Shown here: positions 43,153-51,413 of the stretch, piece after piece
Layout of the letters: the number at the start of each line of letters is the position of its first letter
Position numbering within the stretch: position 1 is the first letter of the stretch
Origin: Spirochaeta africana DSM 8902
GTDB taxonomy: Bacteria; Spirochaetota; Spirochaetia; DSM-27196; DSM-8902
Assembly (NCBI RefSeq): GCF_000242595.2
Contig: NC_017098.1
Location: forward strand, 62,001-126,000
Length of the DNA: 64,000 nucleotides
Reading direction: 5' to 3'
Made by a program: the position numbers and the translations under genes
Notes under the pieces: generated by a model
What the model saw: only the letters and a program-made list of their open reading frames with translations
What the model was told of the DNA's origin: nothing
Databases searched by the model: none

Positions 43153-43767
43153 ATGAAGAAGCATATGTTGTTGGAAGCAGAAATATGGACGGTGGCACGT
43201 ACCGATAAGGGGAATGCCGTACTGATCCGCCCGTTACAGTCGGATCAGGTGGTGCCGATCTTTATCGGTCAGCTGGAGGCCCAGTCGATCCTCATCGGGC
43301 TGGGCAATGTCCCGATGCCGCGTCCACTTACCCACGATCTGTTCGGGAATCTGTTGCGCGATATGTCATCTTCATTGCTGCGTGTCGAGATAGTTGACTT
43401 GCGTGAGGGCACCTTCTACGCCAATCTGATTATCCAGCATGGGAAACATCATATCACCATCGACGCCAGGCCGTCTGATGCTATCTCGCTGGCGGTGCGC
43501 GCGGGTTGCCCGGTATTTATTGATGAGCAGATTGTGCTGGAGGCCGGGGTTTCTACCGCACTGATTGTCGAAGAGAATCCGCATATGCAGGATGTGGTCG
43601 AGGGTGTTGATCCGCTGGAGGAATCAGATGCGGTTGGGGACAGCCCGCTGCATGAGGATGAGCCAACCGAACTGGAAATACTGCAGCATCGGCTTGAGCT
43701 GGCAGTCGAAGAAGAGAACTACGAGGAAGCAGCGCGGTTGCGTGACCGGATTAACGCTCTTCATTAA
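43153..43767 (+). CDS. DUF151 bifunctional nuclease with UVR domain
   Basis: A 204-residue protein. Residues ~1-135 are the bifunctional nuclease (DUF151) domain: VLIRPLQSDQVVPIFIGQLEAQSI, RPLTHDLFGNLLRDM, IDARPSDAISLAVRAGCPVFI. Residues ~170-204 are a UVR helix pair (ELEILQHRLELAVEEENYEEAARLRDRI), as in UvrB/UvrC. Proteins of this type have been reported to have DNase and RNase activity; the UVR part suggests protein contact. It is a separate unit, ended by a strong terminator. Confidence 0.9.
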   Translation: MKKHMLLEAEIWTVARTDKGNAVLIRPLQSDQVVPIFIGQLEAQSILIGLGNVPMPRPLTHDLFGNLLRDMSSSLLRVEIVDLREGTFYANLIIQHGKHHITIDARPSDAISLAVRAGCPVFIDEQIVLEAGVSTALIVEENPHMQDVVEGVDPLEESDAVGDSPLHEDEPTELEILQHRLELAVEEENYEEAARLRDRINALH

Positions 43768-43791
43768 GATGTTCGTTCAGTCTGTCTGACG

Positions 43792-43827
43792 AAAAAAGCC
43801 TGCCCCGTTTCCGGTGCAGGCTTTTTT
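43792..43827. terminator. Bidirectional Rho-independent terminator
   Basis: AAAAAAGCCTGC / GCAGGCTTTTTT around a 12-base loop. It serves the nuclease gene on the plus strand and the DUF4015 gene arriving from the other side. Confidence 0.95.
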
Positions 43828-43899
43828 ATTGCCGGAGAGGCAGTCCTGGTCACGGTTTTCGCCGCAGCCAGGGCTTTTTCCACGGGTTCCACAGGTGGC

Positions 43900-45717
43900 T
43901 CAGTTTCCGCCGGCGCGTACGCCCGGCTGCGTGTAGGGCAGCAGTGGTTCGGTAACCATGTAGTACCGGCCGCTCATGTTCCACAGGGTAAATCCCGAGG
44001 CAGGGCTGGCAAGGGTGCCGTCCAGCTGTCGGTGGAGGTACTCGGTGTATTCCTCCCGATTGTAGTTCAGCTCGCCGCCGATCAGGAAGGCCTGCACATA
44101 GGGGCGGATCAGGACGCTTTCGCCCACCATCTCTACCGCACGTCGGGATCCCTCGTCGTAGATAAACTCCGCCCGGTCGAAGTAGCTCATCTCCCGGTGA
44201 AAGTCGCGGCTGAAATGGCTGGGGTACGACATGGGGCTGACGACATCGACATACTCACTCAACATCTCCAGGTCCTGTCCGAGGTAGCCGGTTCGGTACC
44301 AGGCGTTGAAGCCGAATACATCTACCCCGACCGGAATGGTAAGCTCCTGTCGTGCCATCCGAAGGAAGGAGCTCAGGGCATCAACCCGGCGCATGCCAGG
44401 TCGCGAGAAGCGGTGCTCCATTCGGCTGACCGGTCCGTCGCTGGGAAACCGGATATAATCAAACTGGATCTCATCAACACCCAGTGCCTCAAGCTCCAGC
44501 GCGACATCTATGTTGTAGCGCCAGACATCCTCAGAGAACGTGTCGACCCAGTGCTCGCGGATAAAGGTGGTTTCGCTGCCGTCATCCTCGGTGCGGGTAC
44601 GGTAGTCACCCCAGGGGCGATCATCAACCCGATCCCAGACGGCATAGCGGTTGTCGTCGTAGGCAAACAGGCGATTATCCTTGAACACCACAACCCGTGC
44701 AATCACATAGATATCATGCTCATGCAGGGTTGCAATCAGCTCTGCTGCATCGAAGCGGGGAAAAACCGAACGGATTTCATGGGCCTTTGGCAGTTCGCTG
44801 TTATAGGTCAGCCAGCCGACATCATCCTTGAAATCGACTACCACCGAGTTCATACCATGCTCCAGCATGAACTCGATATGGTTTTCGAGTCTGGGAGACT
44901 GGGCCTGGTGGGGGTTCAGAAAAATCCCGGTGCGATTGCCGGCCAGTTCCAGTCGCTGCTGTTTTTCCGGTGTTGAGCGGGCCGGTCGGCGCTGCATACC
45001 GCTGAGGATCAGTGGCCGATCCCGGTAGCGATCGGCCGGGAGTACGTCGTATACTGCAGCAAGAGCGGGATCATCGTACGAGATCTGATCCACCTGGTTG
45101 AAGGGCGCCGAGTTGCCGGAACGTGCGGTGCGAAAAACCCCTCCGCCAAAGCCCAGCTCGAAATACACGGTGTTGGCAGAATCCGGGTCGTATGCAAGCC
45201 CGCTGATTTCCTCGGCAAAACCGGCGCCGCGGCGTTTGAAGTCGAATGCCGAGTTGTCGGTTACATGATCCCAGCTCTGACCGCCGTCGCGGGTTTCGTA
45301 AAACCCGGTAAAGCTGGTGCCCAGCAGGAATGCCTGGCTGCTGTGCGGCGATGGGACAATCGCGGTGATATTGCTGTTGCGGTTCAGGTTCTGCGGCAAC
45401 GGCAGGACATCCCACTCGGTGCCGGCCGTATCGCTGAAAAACGCCTGGTCGGCGGTAGCAATTGCCACCCGTCGCGGATTGCCGGGATCGATGCCGATTG
45501 CGGTAATGGTGCGATGCTCATTATTGTCAAATGGATAGACAACACGCAGCGGGATGCCGCTGTTGCGAGCCTGAAATGATTCACCCCCGTCCAGGGAGAC
45601 CTCTATACCGGCACCAGGAGCGGTGCGATAGCGAATGTTCTCTGCCGCGGCATCGGTGGCGAACAGCGCCGATGATGCAAGCAGCAGCATTCCAACTGAT
45701 GCAGCAATTCGTTTCAT
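43900..45717 (-). CDS. DUF4015 putative glycoside hydrolase with propeller-like N-terminus
   Basis: A 605-residue exported protein. A signal peptide is followed by repeats with sialidase/YCF48-like blades up to about residue 250 (GIEVSLDGGESFQARNSG; TGFYETRDGGQSWDHVTD). The rest is a TIM-barrel-like DUF4015 domain (GIFLNPHQAQSPRL, NSVVVDFKDDVGWLTYNS, VDEIQFDYIRFPSDG, DVVSPMSYPSHF). DUF4015 is treated as a putative glycoside hydrolase; VDEIQFDYIRFP holds the likely acidic residues. Its substrate is unknown. The start at 45717 is set by the signal peptide and a promoter six bases away; the frame runs on to 45774. Confidence 0.85.
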   Translation of the reverse strand: MKRIAASVGMLLLASSALFATDAAAENIRYRTAPGAGIEVSLDGGESFQARNSGIPLRVVYPFDNNEHRTITAIGIDPGNPRRVAIATADQAFFSDTAGTEWDVLPLPQNLNRNSNITAIVPSPHSSQAFLLGTSFTGFYETRDGGQSWDHVTDNSAFDFKRRGAGFAEEISGLAYDPDSANTVYFELGFGGGVFRTARSGNSAPFNQVDQISYDDPALAAVYDVLPADRYRDRPLILSGMQRRPARSTPEKQQRLELAGNRTGIFLNPHQAQSPRLENHIEFMLEHGMNSVVVDFKDDVGWLTYNSELPKAHEIRSVFPRFDAAELIATLHEHDIYVIARVVVFKDNRLFAYDDNRYAVWDRVDDRPWGDYRTRTEDDGSETTFIREHWVDTFSEDVWRYNIDVALELEALGVDEIQFDYIRFPSDGPVSRMEHRFSRPGMRRVDALSSFLRMARQELTIPVGVDVFGFNAWYRTGYLGQDLEMLSEYVDVVSPMSYPSHFSRDFHREMSYFDRAEFIYDEGSRRAVEMVGESVLIRPYVQAFLIGGELNYNREEYTEYLHRQLDGTLASPASGFTLWNMSGRYYMVTEPLLPYTQPGVRAGGN

Positions 45718-45723
45718 GGGTAT

Positions 45724-45752
45724 ACAATAAAAGAGTGTGTGAAGCGTGTAAA
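45724..45752 (-). promoter_or_regulatory. Leaderless promoter of the DUF4015 gene
   Basis: Minus strand: TTTACA, 17 bases, TATTGT, ATACCC, then the ATG at 45717. Ideal spacing and no Shine-Dalgarno. Confidence 0.7.
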
Positions 45753-45772
45753 TACTCCCTGGGGGATACAAC

Positions 45773-47068
45773 ATGACAATAGCCGTGTTCAGCGATACCT
45801 ACCTCCCGAGTCACAACGGCGTGGTAACCAGCCTGCGCCAGCAGTGTGCCGACCTGACCGCGGCCGGGGTTCGGGTGGTGCTGGTAGTCCCGGCAGCGCC
45901 CGGCAGCGATTCGGGCTGGCCGGCGGCTGCGGTAATCAGCGTTCCTTCCGTCCGGCTGAGTCGTGACGGGCAGATCCGACTGGGATTGCCGCTGCCCGGC
46001 AGGCTGTTACGAAAGCTGCGCGGGTTTGGCATTACGGCGGTGCATACCCATACCGAGTTCAGTCTGGGGCTGCTGGGGCGATGGGCTGCCTCCCGGCTCT
46101 CGGTCCCCTGGCTGCATACCTGTCACACCGACTGGGACAGCTACCGCCATTATCTTCCCTGGCTTGGACGCCATCTGCCCATCGGCATGCTGCAGCATCG
46201 GTTCCTGAAACCGGCCCGGTGCTGCCTTGTGCCTTCGGCCAAGGCGGCGCAGCTTGTCTCCCGGCGCTATCCGACAGAGCGCATCCGGGTAATACCGAAC
46301 CGGATTGCCGGGTACCCAGGGCATCCGGCTCCACGGCAGCAGCTGTGCAGTCGCTACGGGATACCGGTGGATGCCAGGATCATCCTGTATGCCGGACGGA
46401 TAGCGCCAGAAAAACGGGTGCTGCAGCTGTGTCGGGCGCTCGCGCCCCATCTGCAGGCAGAAGATGGGCCCTGGCTGGTGTTTGCCGGGGGCGGCCCGCA
46501 GCTGCCGCAGCTTCGCGCCGAGATACGTCGTCGGGGGATCGGTTCGCGAACAGTCTGTACCGGATGGCAGCCGCATGAGGTCATGTTGGACTGGTATCGC
46601 ACTGCCCGGGTGTTTTGTACTGTATCGCTCAGCGAGATGCATCCCATGACGGTTATCGAGGCAGCACAGGCCGGGCTGCCGATTGTCGCCCGTCGGGATC
46701 CGGCAATACAGCCAGGGCTTGATGCGGCAGCCGATCGGGTGTTTGCCGCAGTCAATCCCGACGCTGGCATTGAGACTGGCATCACGGGCACCCCGGATGG
46801 CACTGTTAGCGCTGGTATTGCTGGCACAGACGGGCAGGACGAACCGGATTGGCCCCAGGGGGTGCGCCCCTGGGCCTGTATCGACGACGAGCAGGCAGCT
46901 GTCGCAGCCCGGGCGTTATGTGGTGATCTATCGACAGAGTGTTGGGAGTTTGCCCGGCTGGTGTCGCTGGCGTATGCAGACAACGGGCGTGCAGCCGGTA
47001 CCCTGCTGTTAGCGGCGCTTCGGGAGGCCCTGGTAGACCGTGACCAGGCGGTCGGTGAGTGCCGCTGA
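45773..47068 (+). CDS. GT4 glycosyltransferase (glycolipid-synthase-like)
   Basis: A 431-residue glycosyltransferase. Its N-terminus FSDTYLPSHNGVVTSL and VHTHTEFSLGLLG are typical of GT4 enzymes that glucosylate diacylglycerol. The donor site is YAGRIAPEKRVLQL, and the acidic pair lies in VSLSEMHPMTVIEAAQAGLP (E-x7-E). Residues ~324-362 are a Gly/Thr/Asp-rich insert near the C-terminal helices. A GGGGG lies before the ATG. Its last 60 bases overlap the 3' end of the convergent GT4 gene. Acceptor assignment is inference from similarity in motif wording. Confidence 0.85.
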   Translation: MTIAVFSDTYLPSHNGVVTSLRQQCADLTAAGVRVVLVVPAAPGSDSGWPAAAVISVPSVRLSRDGQIRLGLPLPGRLLRKLRGFGITAVHTHTEFSLGLLGRWAASRLSVPWLHTCHTDWDSYRHYLPWLGRHLPIGMLQHRFLKPARCCLVPSAKAAQLVSRRYPTERIRVIPNRIAGYPGHPAPRQQLCSRYGIPVDARIILYAGRIAPEKRVLQLCRALAPHLQAEDGPWLVFAGGGPQLPQLRAEIRRRGIGSRTVCTGWQPHEVMLDWYRTARVFCTVSLSEMHPMTVIEAAQAGLPIVARRDPAIQPGLDAAADRVFAAVNPDAGIETGITGTPDGTVSAGIAGTDGQDEPDWPQGVRPWACIDDEQAAVAARALCGDLSTECWEFARLVSLAYADNGRAAGTLLLAALREALVDRDQAVGECR

Positions 47069-48184
47069 AGTATAGTTTCCTGCATACAGACGGGCCTCGG
47101 CAGACTTTGCCTGCCACAACCGGTCATCGTTCAGCAGCTGCAGCACCCGGCTGGTAAACTGCTGCTGATCGTCGGGCACCATAAAGCCACCATTATCCCC
47201 GTTCATGATCTCGCGGGTACCCATCTCCCCGATGGCGACTACCGGTGTGCCGCAGATCATGGCCTCGATGGTAACCAGTCCCTGGGTTTCCGTTTTGGAG
47301 GGAAAGGTGAATACATCGGTGGTGCCATACACCTCGCGTAACCGGGTCCGCGGCAGGTAGCCGAGGAATACCACCTGATCCTGCAGGCCGCGGACAGCGG
47401 CCTGGCGCTCAAGGTCGGCCCGTCCGGGGCCATCCCCGACATACAGCAGAATAGTATCGGGCAGGGTCTTGCGTACCTGTTCAAGAACCGGCAGCAGGAA
47501 GGACGGATTTTTCTCCTGTGAAAGGCGTCCGATAAAGGTCAGTACCCTGGTGCCGGCAGGGCGTCCCTGCAGCCATGCTACGCGAGCACGCAGCAGCGAG
47601 CGGTCGATTCCGGAAAAATCATCGGCACTGATGCCGGTAGGGATTATGGTGATTGGCTTGCGTATCTTGTAGCTTTGGAGTACCGCCTTCATGCTTTGTG
47701 AGGGGGCAATTATCTGGTTGGCTTTGCGAAAGCGCAGACGGGTTACGGCTATCGCTGCGCGGCGAGCGGCGATAGCTGGTAGAAACGGCAGATACACCTT
47801 GATGTAGCGTTCCCAGTAGGTGTGGCTGGTCATGACCAGGGGAACCTTATGCTTGCGTCGGTAGTCCAGAAGGATCTCCAGCCCGTTGAACTCGGTGTGG
47901 GCATGCAGGATGTCGGGCTTGAAATTTCGCAGGGCTTCGGTAGCGGCTTTTTGTGCCTTGGAGACGTCAATCAGTCGGTCTTCGGAGCTGAAAAACAGGC
48001 TGCGTGACGGCAATCGCACGATATCAGCGCTCTCGGGCTCGTGCTCGATGTTTTCCGGGTATTCCGGTGCCAGGATGAGAACCTCATGTCCAAGGGCGTT
48101 CAGCTCGCGGCGAAAAACCTCCACCGAGACGGCTACCCCGTTGACTCGCGGCCAGTAGGTATCTGTAGAAAATACTATGCGCAT
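47009..48184 (-). CDS. GT4 glycosyltransferase (glycolipid-synthase-like)
   Basis: A 391-residue GT4 enzyme related to its convergent neighbour: FSTDTYWPRVNGVAVSVEVF, LHAHTEFNGLEILL, FIGRLSQEKNPSFLLPVL, and FPSKTETQGLVTIEAMICGTP with the E-x7-E pair. The match to monoglucosyl-diacylglycerol synthase wording suggests a membrane-glycolipid role. AAGGA lies eight bases upstream of the ATG. The gene ends inside the 3' end of the opposite GT4 gene (60-base overlap). Confidence 0.87.
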   Translation of the reverse strand: MRIVFSTDTYWPRVNGVAVSVEVFRRELNALGHEVLILAPEYPENIEHEPESADIVRLPSRSLFFSSEDRLIDVSKAQKAATEALRNFKPDILHAHTEFNGLEILLDYRRKHKVPLVMTSHTYWERYIKVYLPFLPAIAARRAAIAVTRLRFRKANQIIAPSQSMKAVLQSYKIRKPITIIPTGISADDFSGIDRSLLRARVAWLQGRPAGTRVLTFIGRLSQEKNPSFLLPVLEQVRKTLPDTILLYVGDGPGRADLERQAAVRGLQDQVVFLGYLPRTRLREVYGTTDVFTFPSKTETQGLVTIEAMICGTPVVAIGEMGTREIMNGDNGGFMVPDDQQQFTSRVLQLLNDDRLWQAKSAEARLYAGNYTSAALTDRLVTVYQGLPKRR

Positions 48185-48203
48185 AGAAATATCCTTGTGG
48201 GGA

Positions 48204-49292
48204 TCAGAATATCATAGTTATGTTGATTACGGTTTGCTCAAGCCGGGGTATCCGGTTCACAAAAGAGTCGAACTGGATATTCACCTTTTTACAGGCATCG
48301 CTCAGATATGACAGATAATACAGCCCGAGATTTCCCATGGCAGCATCCCCGGACTCGGAGTAAAAATCTTTCAGGCTTTTTTCGGCCACGTTCTTGTTGG
48401 TCCGGTCGTTGATGCTGTTCTTCATCGCCTCGAACTCGGTACGCTGATTGGATATGTTGATCTGCAGCTTGGCCCGGTCCCCGGCTATCGGCCGTTTCTG
48501 GTTGAACTTCCATAGAATGTAGATGTTGTTGTCGTCATCGACAGCACTCTTCGGATCCTGGTTGATGTCCGAGGTCAGTGTTATCAACAGCTCAATCAGC
48601 ATCAGGCCAAGGTACTCTGGAATGGGGGCCCGCCGGATGTATTCGTTCAGCTTGTGCTGGATCTTGCGCACCATCTCTATGTAGCTGTCGGAATCCTTGT
48701 ACGCGGTCAGGATAAACCAGGTAAGTGGATTCATGTTGTTCAGGTATTTTTCGCACAGAAAGGCCTGGATGTTCTTTTCGTCGGGCAGCAGCCCCTGGTT
48801 GGTGCGTATATTGTTGTACAGCGGGCGAAGGATCTGGTTGCGCACGTCCTGCACCACGGTACTGTTTTTCTCCAGGATCTTGTTCAGGTATTCATGCTTG
48901 ATTGGTGTTTTAAAATCGATAGGGTTACGCATGTTGTGCCGATTCCACTGCCGTACAAGATCGGATTCGACCAGCTCCTCGTACACAGCGGTATCGAACT
49001 GTCGGTACAGCATGGCATAGCTGATCAGCTTGGTAAAATCGATTACGTCTTTCCGTTTCTGTACGACATCCGGCAATGATACCTCAATCTTGGAGAGGTA
49101 TCCCAGCAGCATCATGCGCTGCACCGTACTGGGCGAGAAATCTACCAGATAAATACCGTACTCCTCCATGTTGTCGGAGAGACGGTATTTGTTGATGCGC
49201 TTGTTGTGACTGATAAAGTACGACACACCGGCATCGGTAAAGATCATCTTGATCGGCACATTGATGTGAGGACGTTTGGTCTGAGTTGCCAC
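48204..49292 (-). CDS. Conserved-looking protein of unknown function
   Basis: A 362-residue soluble, mostly helical protein beginning at GTG with AAGGAG nine bases upstream. No signal peptide. It has long Lys/Asn/Ile-rich helices (HEYLNKILEKNSTVVQDVRNQIL) and a C-terminal GNLGLYYLSYLSDACKKV. The latter superficially recalls the 'GLGL' box of GHKL ATPases, but the N-box is not evident. Its composition (more Asn, Lys, Ile) differs from its GC-rich neighbours. The wording suggests a spirochaete-restricted family, though I cannot name it. Upstream of the GT4 gene on the same strand, 19 bases apart. Confidence 0.7.
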   Translation of the reverse strand: MATQTKRPHINVPIKMIFTDAGVSYFISHNKRINKYRLSDNMEEYGIYLVDFSPSTVQRMMLLGYLSKIEVSLPDVVQKRKDVIDFTKLISYAMLYRQFDTAVYEELVESDLVRQWNRHNMRNPIDFKTPIKHEYLNKILEKNSTVVQDVRNQILRPLYNNIRTNQGLLPDEKNIQAFLCEKYLNNMNPLTWFILTAYKDSDSYIEMVRKIQHKLNEYIRRAPIPEYLGLMLIELLITLTSDINQDPKSAVDDDNNIYILWKFNQKRPIAGDRAKLQINISNQRTEFEAMKNSINDRTNKNVAEKSLKDFYSESGDAAMGNLGLYYLSYLSDACKKVNIQFDSFVNRIPRLEQTVINITMIF

Positions 49293-49408
49293 GAATACAT
49301 GCTCCTTCCATCAGTATCGGTTGAGCCGTACCTCAAGTGTAGCATGACCGGTCATGGAAATAAATGAAGTTTTCTCATTTTTTGGGTGTGTGTGCTGCGT
49401 GGTTTGGG

Positions 49409-49437
49409 TTGATTTTGGCTGATAGGCGCGGTATTTT
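49409..49437 (+). promoter_or_regulatory. Promoter of the efflux operon
   Basis: TTGATT, 17 bases, TATTTT. The predicted transcription start falls at the left edge of the 46-bp palindrome that follows. Confidence 0.6.
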
Positions 49438-49443
49438 TATGGT

Positions 49444-49489
49444 GATCTGCCCATAAATGAATGAACGTTCATTCATTTATGGGCAGATC
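49444..49489. promoter_or_regulatory. 46-bp perfect palindrome, TetR-type operator
   Basis: Every base from 49444 to 49489 pairs across the centre (49466/49467). The core TGAATGAACGTTCATTCA is of the kind bound by TetR/AcrR repressors, and the flanks GATCTGCCCATAA extend it. It lies between the promoter and the TetR gene, so the repressor should block its own operon. Confidence 0.88.
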
Positions 49490-49515
49490 GACACCGCACC
49501 AGTTCAGGAGGCACA

Positions 49516-50121
49516 ATGTCCAGACGACTCGACCCAGGTAAGCGCCATTTGATAATCCGCACTGCATTGCAGGTTTTCGGTGCCAAGGGGTTCAGCGATA
49601 CCACCATCCGCGACATCGCCAGCAGCGCCGGCATTGCCGCCGGCACCATCTATACCTATTTCACTGACAAGGATGAACTCTTTCGCCACAGTTTCGAGTA
49701 CGCCTGGGACGAGTTTCATGCCGGCATGGAGCACATCCTCGAATCCGAGCCCGATGTGGAGCTGAGCGTCACCCGGATTATCGATTTTGGCTTTGATCTG
49801 CTGTTCGATCTGTATCCACTGGTGCGTGGTATGTATACCCAGGCAAACCTGCAGGACCTCCTGTCGCCGCATCTGGAGCGCCTGTCGCTCGTACTGGAAA
49901 AACATTTCTCTTCCCGCAGCTCCCTGCAGATCTTTGGTATTGTTGATAATCCCGAACTGCAGCGGTTTTTCCTTAAGCTGATGACAGCCGGCATTCTCTC
50001 GACGGTGTCCCAGACACCCCCCGAGGATGTAAAACCGGTCATTGCCGAGGTAAAGCAGAATTTGCTGCGGGGCCTGCAGCGGGGTGTCAGGTCTGATGCA
50101 GCAGCAGGAGGCTGCCCATGA
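49516..50121 (+). CDS. TetR-family repressor of the efflux operon
   Basis: A 201-residue regulator. The N-terminal HTH is clear: IIRTALQVFGAKGFSDTTIRDIASSAGIAAGTIYTYFTDKDELF, with the recognition helix around GIAAGTIYTYF. The C-terminal ligand domain is variable. GGAGG lies upstream of the ATG. The palindrome at 49444-49489 is the evident operator. The next gene starts in its stop (ATGA), so regulator and pump genes are co-transcribed and the repressor controls them all. Ligand unknown. Confidence 0.92.
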   Translation: MSRRLDPGKRHLIIRTALQVFGAKGFSDTTIRDIASSAGIAAGTIYTYFTDKDELFRHSFEYAWDEFHAGMEHILESEPDVELSVTRIIDFGFDLLFDLYPLVRGMYTQANLQDLLSPHLERLSLVLEKHFSSRSSLQIFGIVDNPELQRFFLKLMTAGILSTVSQTPPEDVKPVIAEVKQNLLRGLQRGVRSDAAAGGCP

Positions 50122-51413
50122 CCCCGACAGATGCTGGTCGCGGCCGCCGAAAGATACTGGCACTGCTCATTGTACTGGCGATTTTTATTGGCCTGCCGCT
50201 GTGGCAGTTCCTGCAGCCAGAGGACATTCCCCCGACACGGGCCGGGGTACTGGTGGAGCTGGAATTGGTAGTCCCGGAGGTTTTTGAGGATATTCTGCGC
50301 TACCCCGGGACGATTACCCCGGAAAACACGACGGTGGTAACCCCGAAGCTTGCCGGCGAGGTGCTGCGTATGCATGTACGCAGCAACGATCAGGTGCAGG
50401 CAGGGCAGCTGCTGGCCGAGCTGGATGACAGCCTGCCGCGGCTGCAGGCTGAACAGGCTCGTGCCGGGGTTCGGGCCGCCCAGGCGCAGCTGGACCAGGC
50501 TCGCCGGGGTGTGCGGGCGCAGGAACTGGAGAGCGCTCGAGCATCGGTGGAGCAGGCCGAGGAGGATCTGCAGACTGCCCGCAGCAACCTGGAGCGAACC
50601 GAACGCTTGTACGAAGCTGGAACTATCCCGCGTGCCCGTTACGAGGAGGCGCAGAACTCCTTTCGGTCGGCCCGCACTCAGGTAGAGAATGCTCGCCGCT
50701 CATTACGGCTGATGGAGGAGGGGGCCAGTGCCGAGGAGCTGGAACTTGCAGAGGCCAATCTTGAATCGGCGCGAAAACAGCTGCAGCTTGCCGAGCTGCA
50801 GCTTGGATATGCCGAGGTGCGCGCCCCGATTGCCGGACGGGTGGCGGATGTCATGGTGGAAGAAGGGAACATGGTGTCCACCGAGACCGCCCTGGCAGCT
50901 ATTATTGGGGATGAGTTGATCCATGTGCAGTCGGCTTTGCCGGAAGAACACTACGGTACCCTGGGATTTCTTGCCGGAGAACTTGAGGCACGGATATTTC
51001 CGATTGCCTATCCGGATGATCCGCCCTACGAGGGTGTGCTGTCGCATGTTTCCTCGGTGATTCAGCCGGAGAGCCGCACTTTCAAAATAGAGGTTGCGGT
51101 GGATAACACCCGTGGGCGGCTGCGGCCGGGAATGTTCGTGAATATGGAGCTGATTGTTCGCCGGATCGAGGATGCAATCGTCGTACCCGGTTCGGCAGTA
51201 TTGCGGCGAGACGGGCGGAGTGTGGTCTTTACGGTAGAGGAGGTTGAAGGTGAGACCGTTGCCCGTATGCTGCCGGTTCGTGTCGGGGCGCGCAGTACCG
51301 GTCGACTGTTGATAGCCGAGGGGCTTGAGGCCGACATACCGATAGTCGTACGCGGCAATACCTATCTTGAAGACGGACAACTGGTGCGGGTAGTTGAAGG
51401 AGATCGCCCATGA
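50118..51413 (+). CDS. HlyD/AcrA-type periplasmic adaptor
   Basis: A 431-residue membrane fusion protein. An N-terminal anchor (ILALLIVLAIFIGLPLWQFL) is followed by a lipoyl half (TVVTPKLAGEVLRMHVRSNDQVQAGQ). A long coiled-coil hairpin spans about residues 110-225 (alternating Leu/Ala/Glu/Gln), then the second lipoyl half and a β-barrel. It links the inner-membrane RND pump to TolC. It overlaps the TetR stop and the pump start by four bases on each side. Confidence 0.93.
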   Translation: MTPTDAGRGRRKILALLIVLAIFIGLPLWQFLQPEDIPPTRAGVLVELELVVPEVFEDILRYPGTITPENTTVVTPKLAGEVLRMHVRSNDQVQAGQLLAELDDSLPRLQAEQARAGVRAAQAQLDQARRGVRAQELESARASVEQAEEDLQTARSNLERTERLYEAGTIPRARYEEAQNSFRSARTQVENARRSLRLMEEGASAEELELAEANLESARKQLQLAELQLGYAEVRAPIAGRVADVMVEEGNMVSTETALAAIIGDELIHVQSALPEEHYGTLGFLAGELEARIFPIAYPDDPPYEGVLSHVSSVIQPESRTFKIEVAVDNTRGRLRPGMFVNMELIVRRIEDAIVVPGSAVLRRDGRSVVFTVEEVEGETVARMLPVRVGARSTGRLLIAEGLEADIPIVVRGNTYLEDGQLVRVVEGDRP

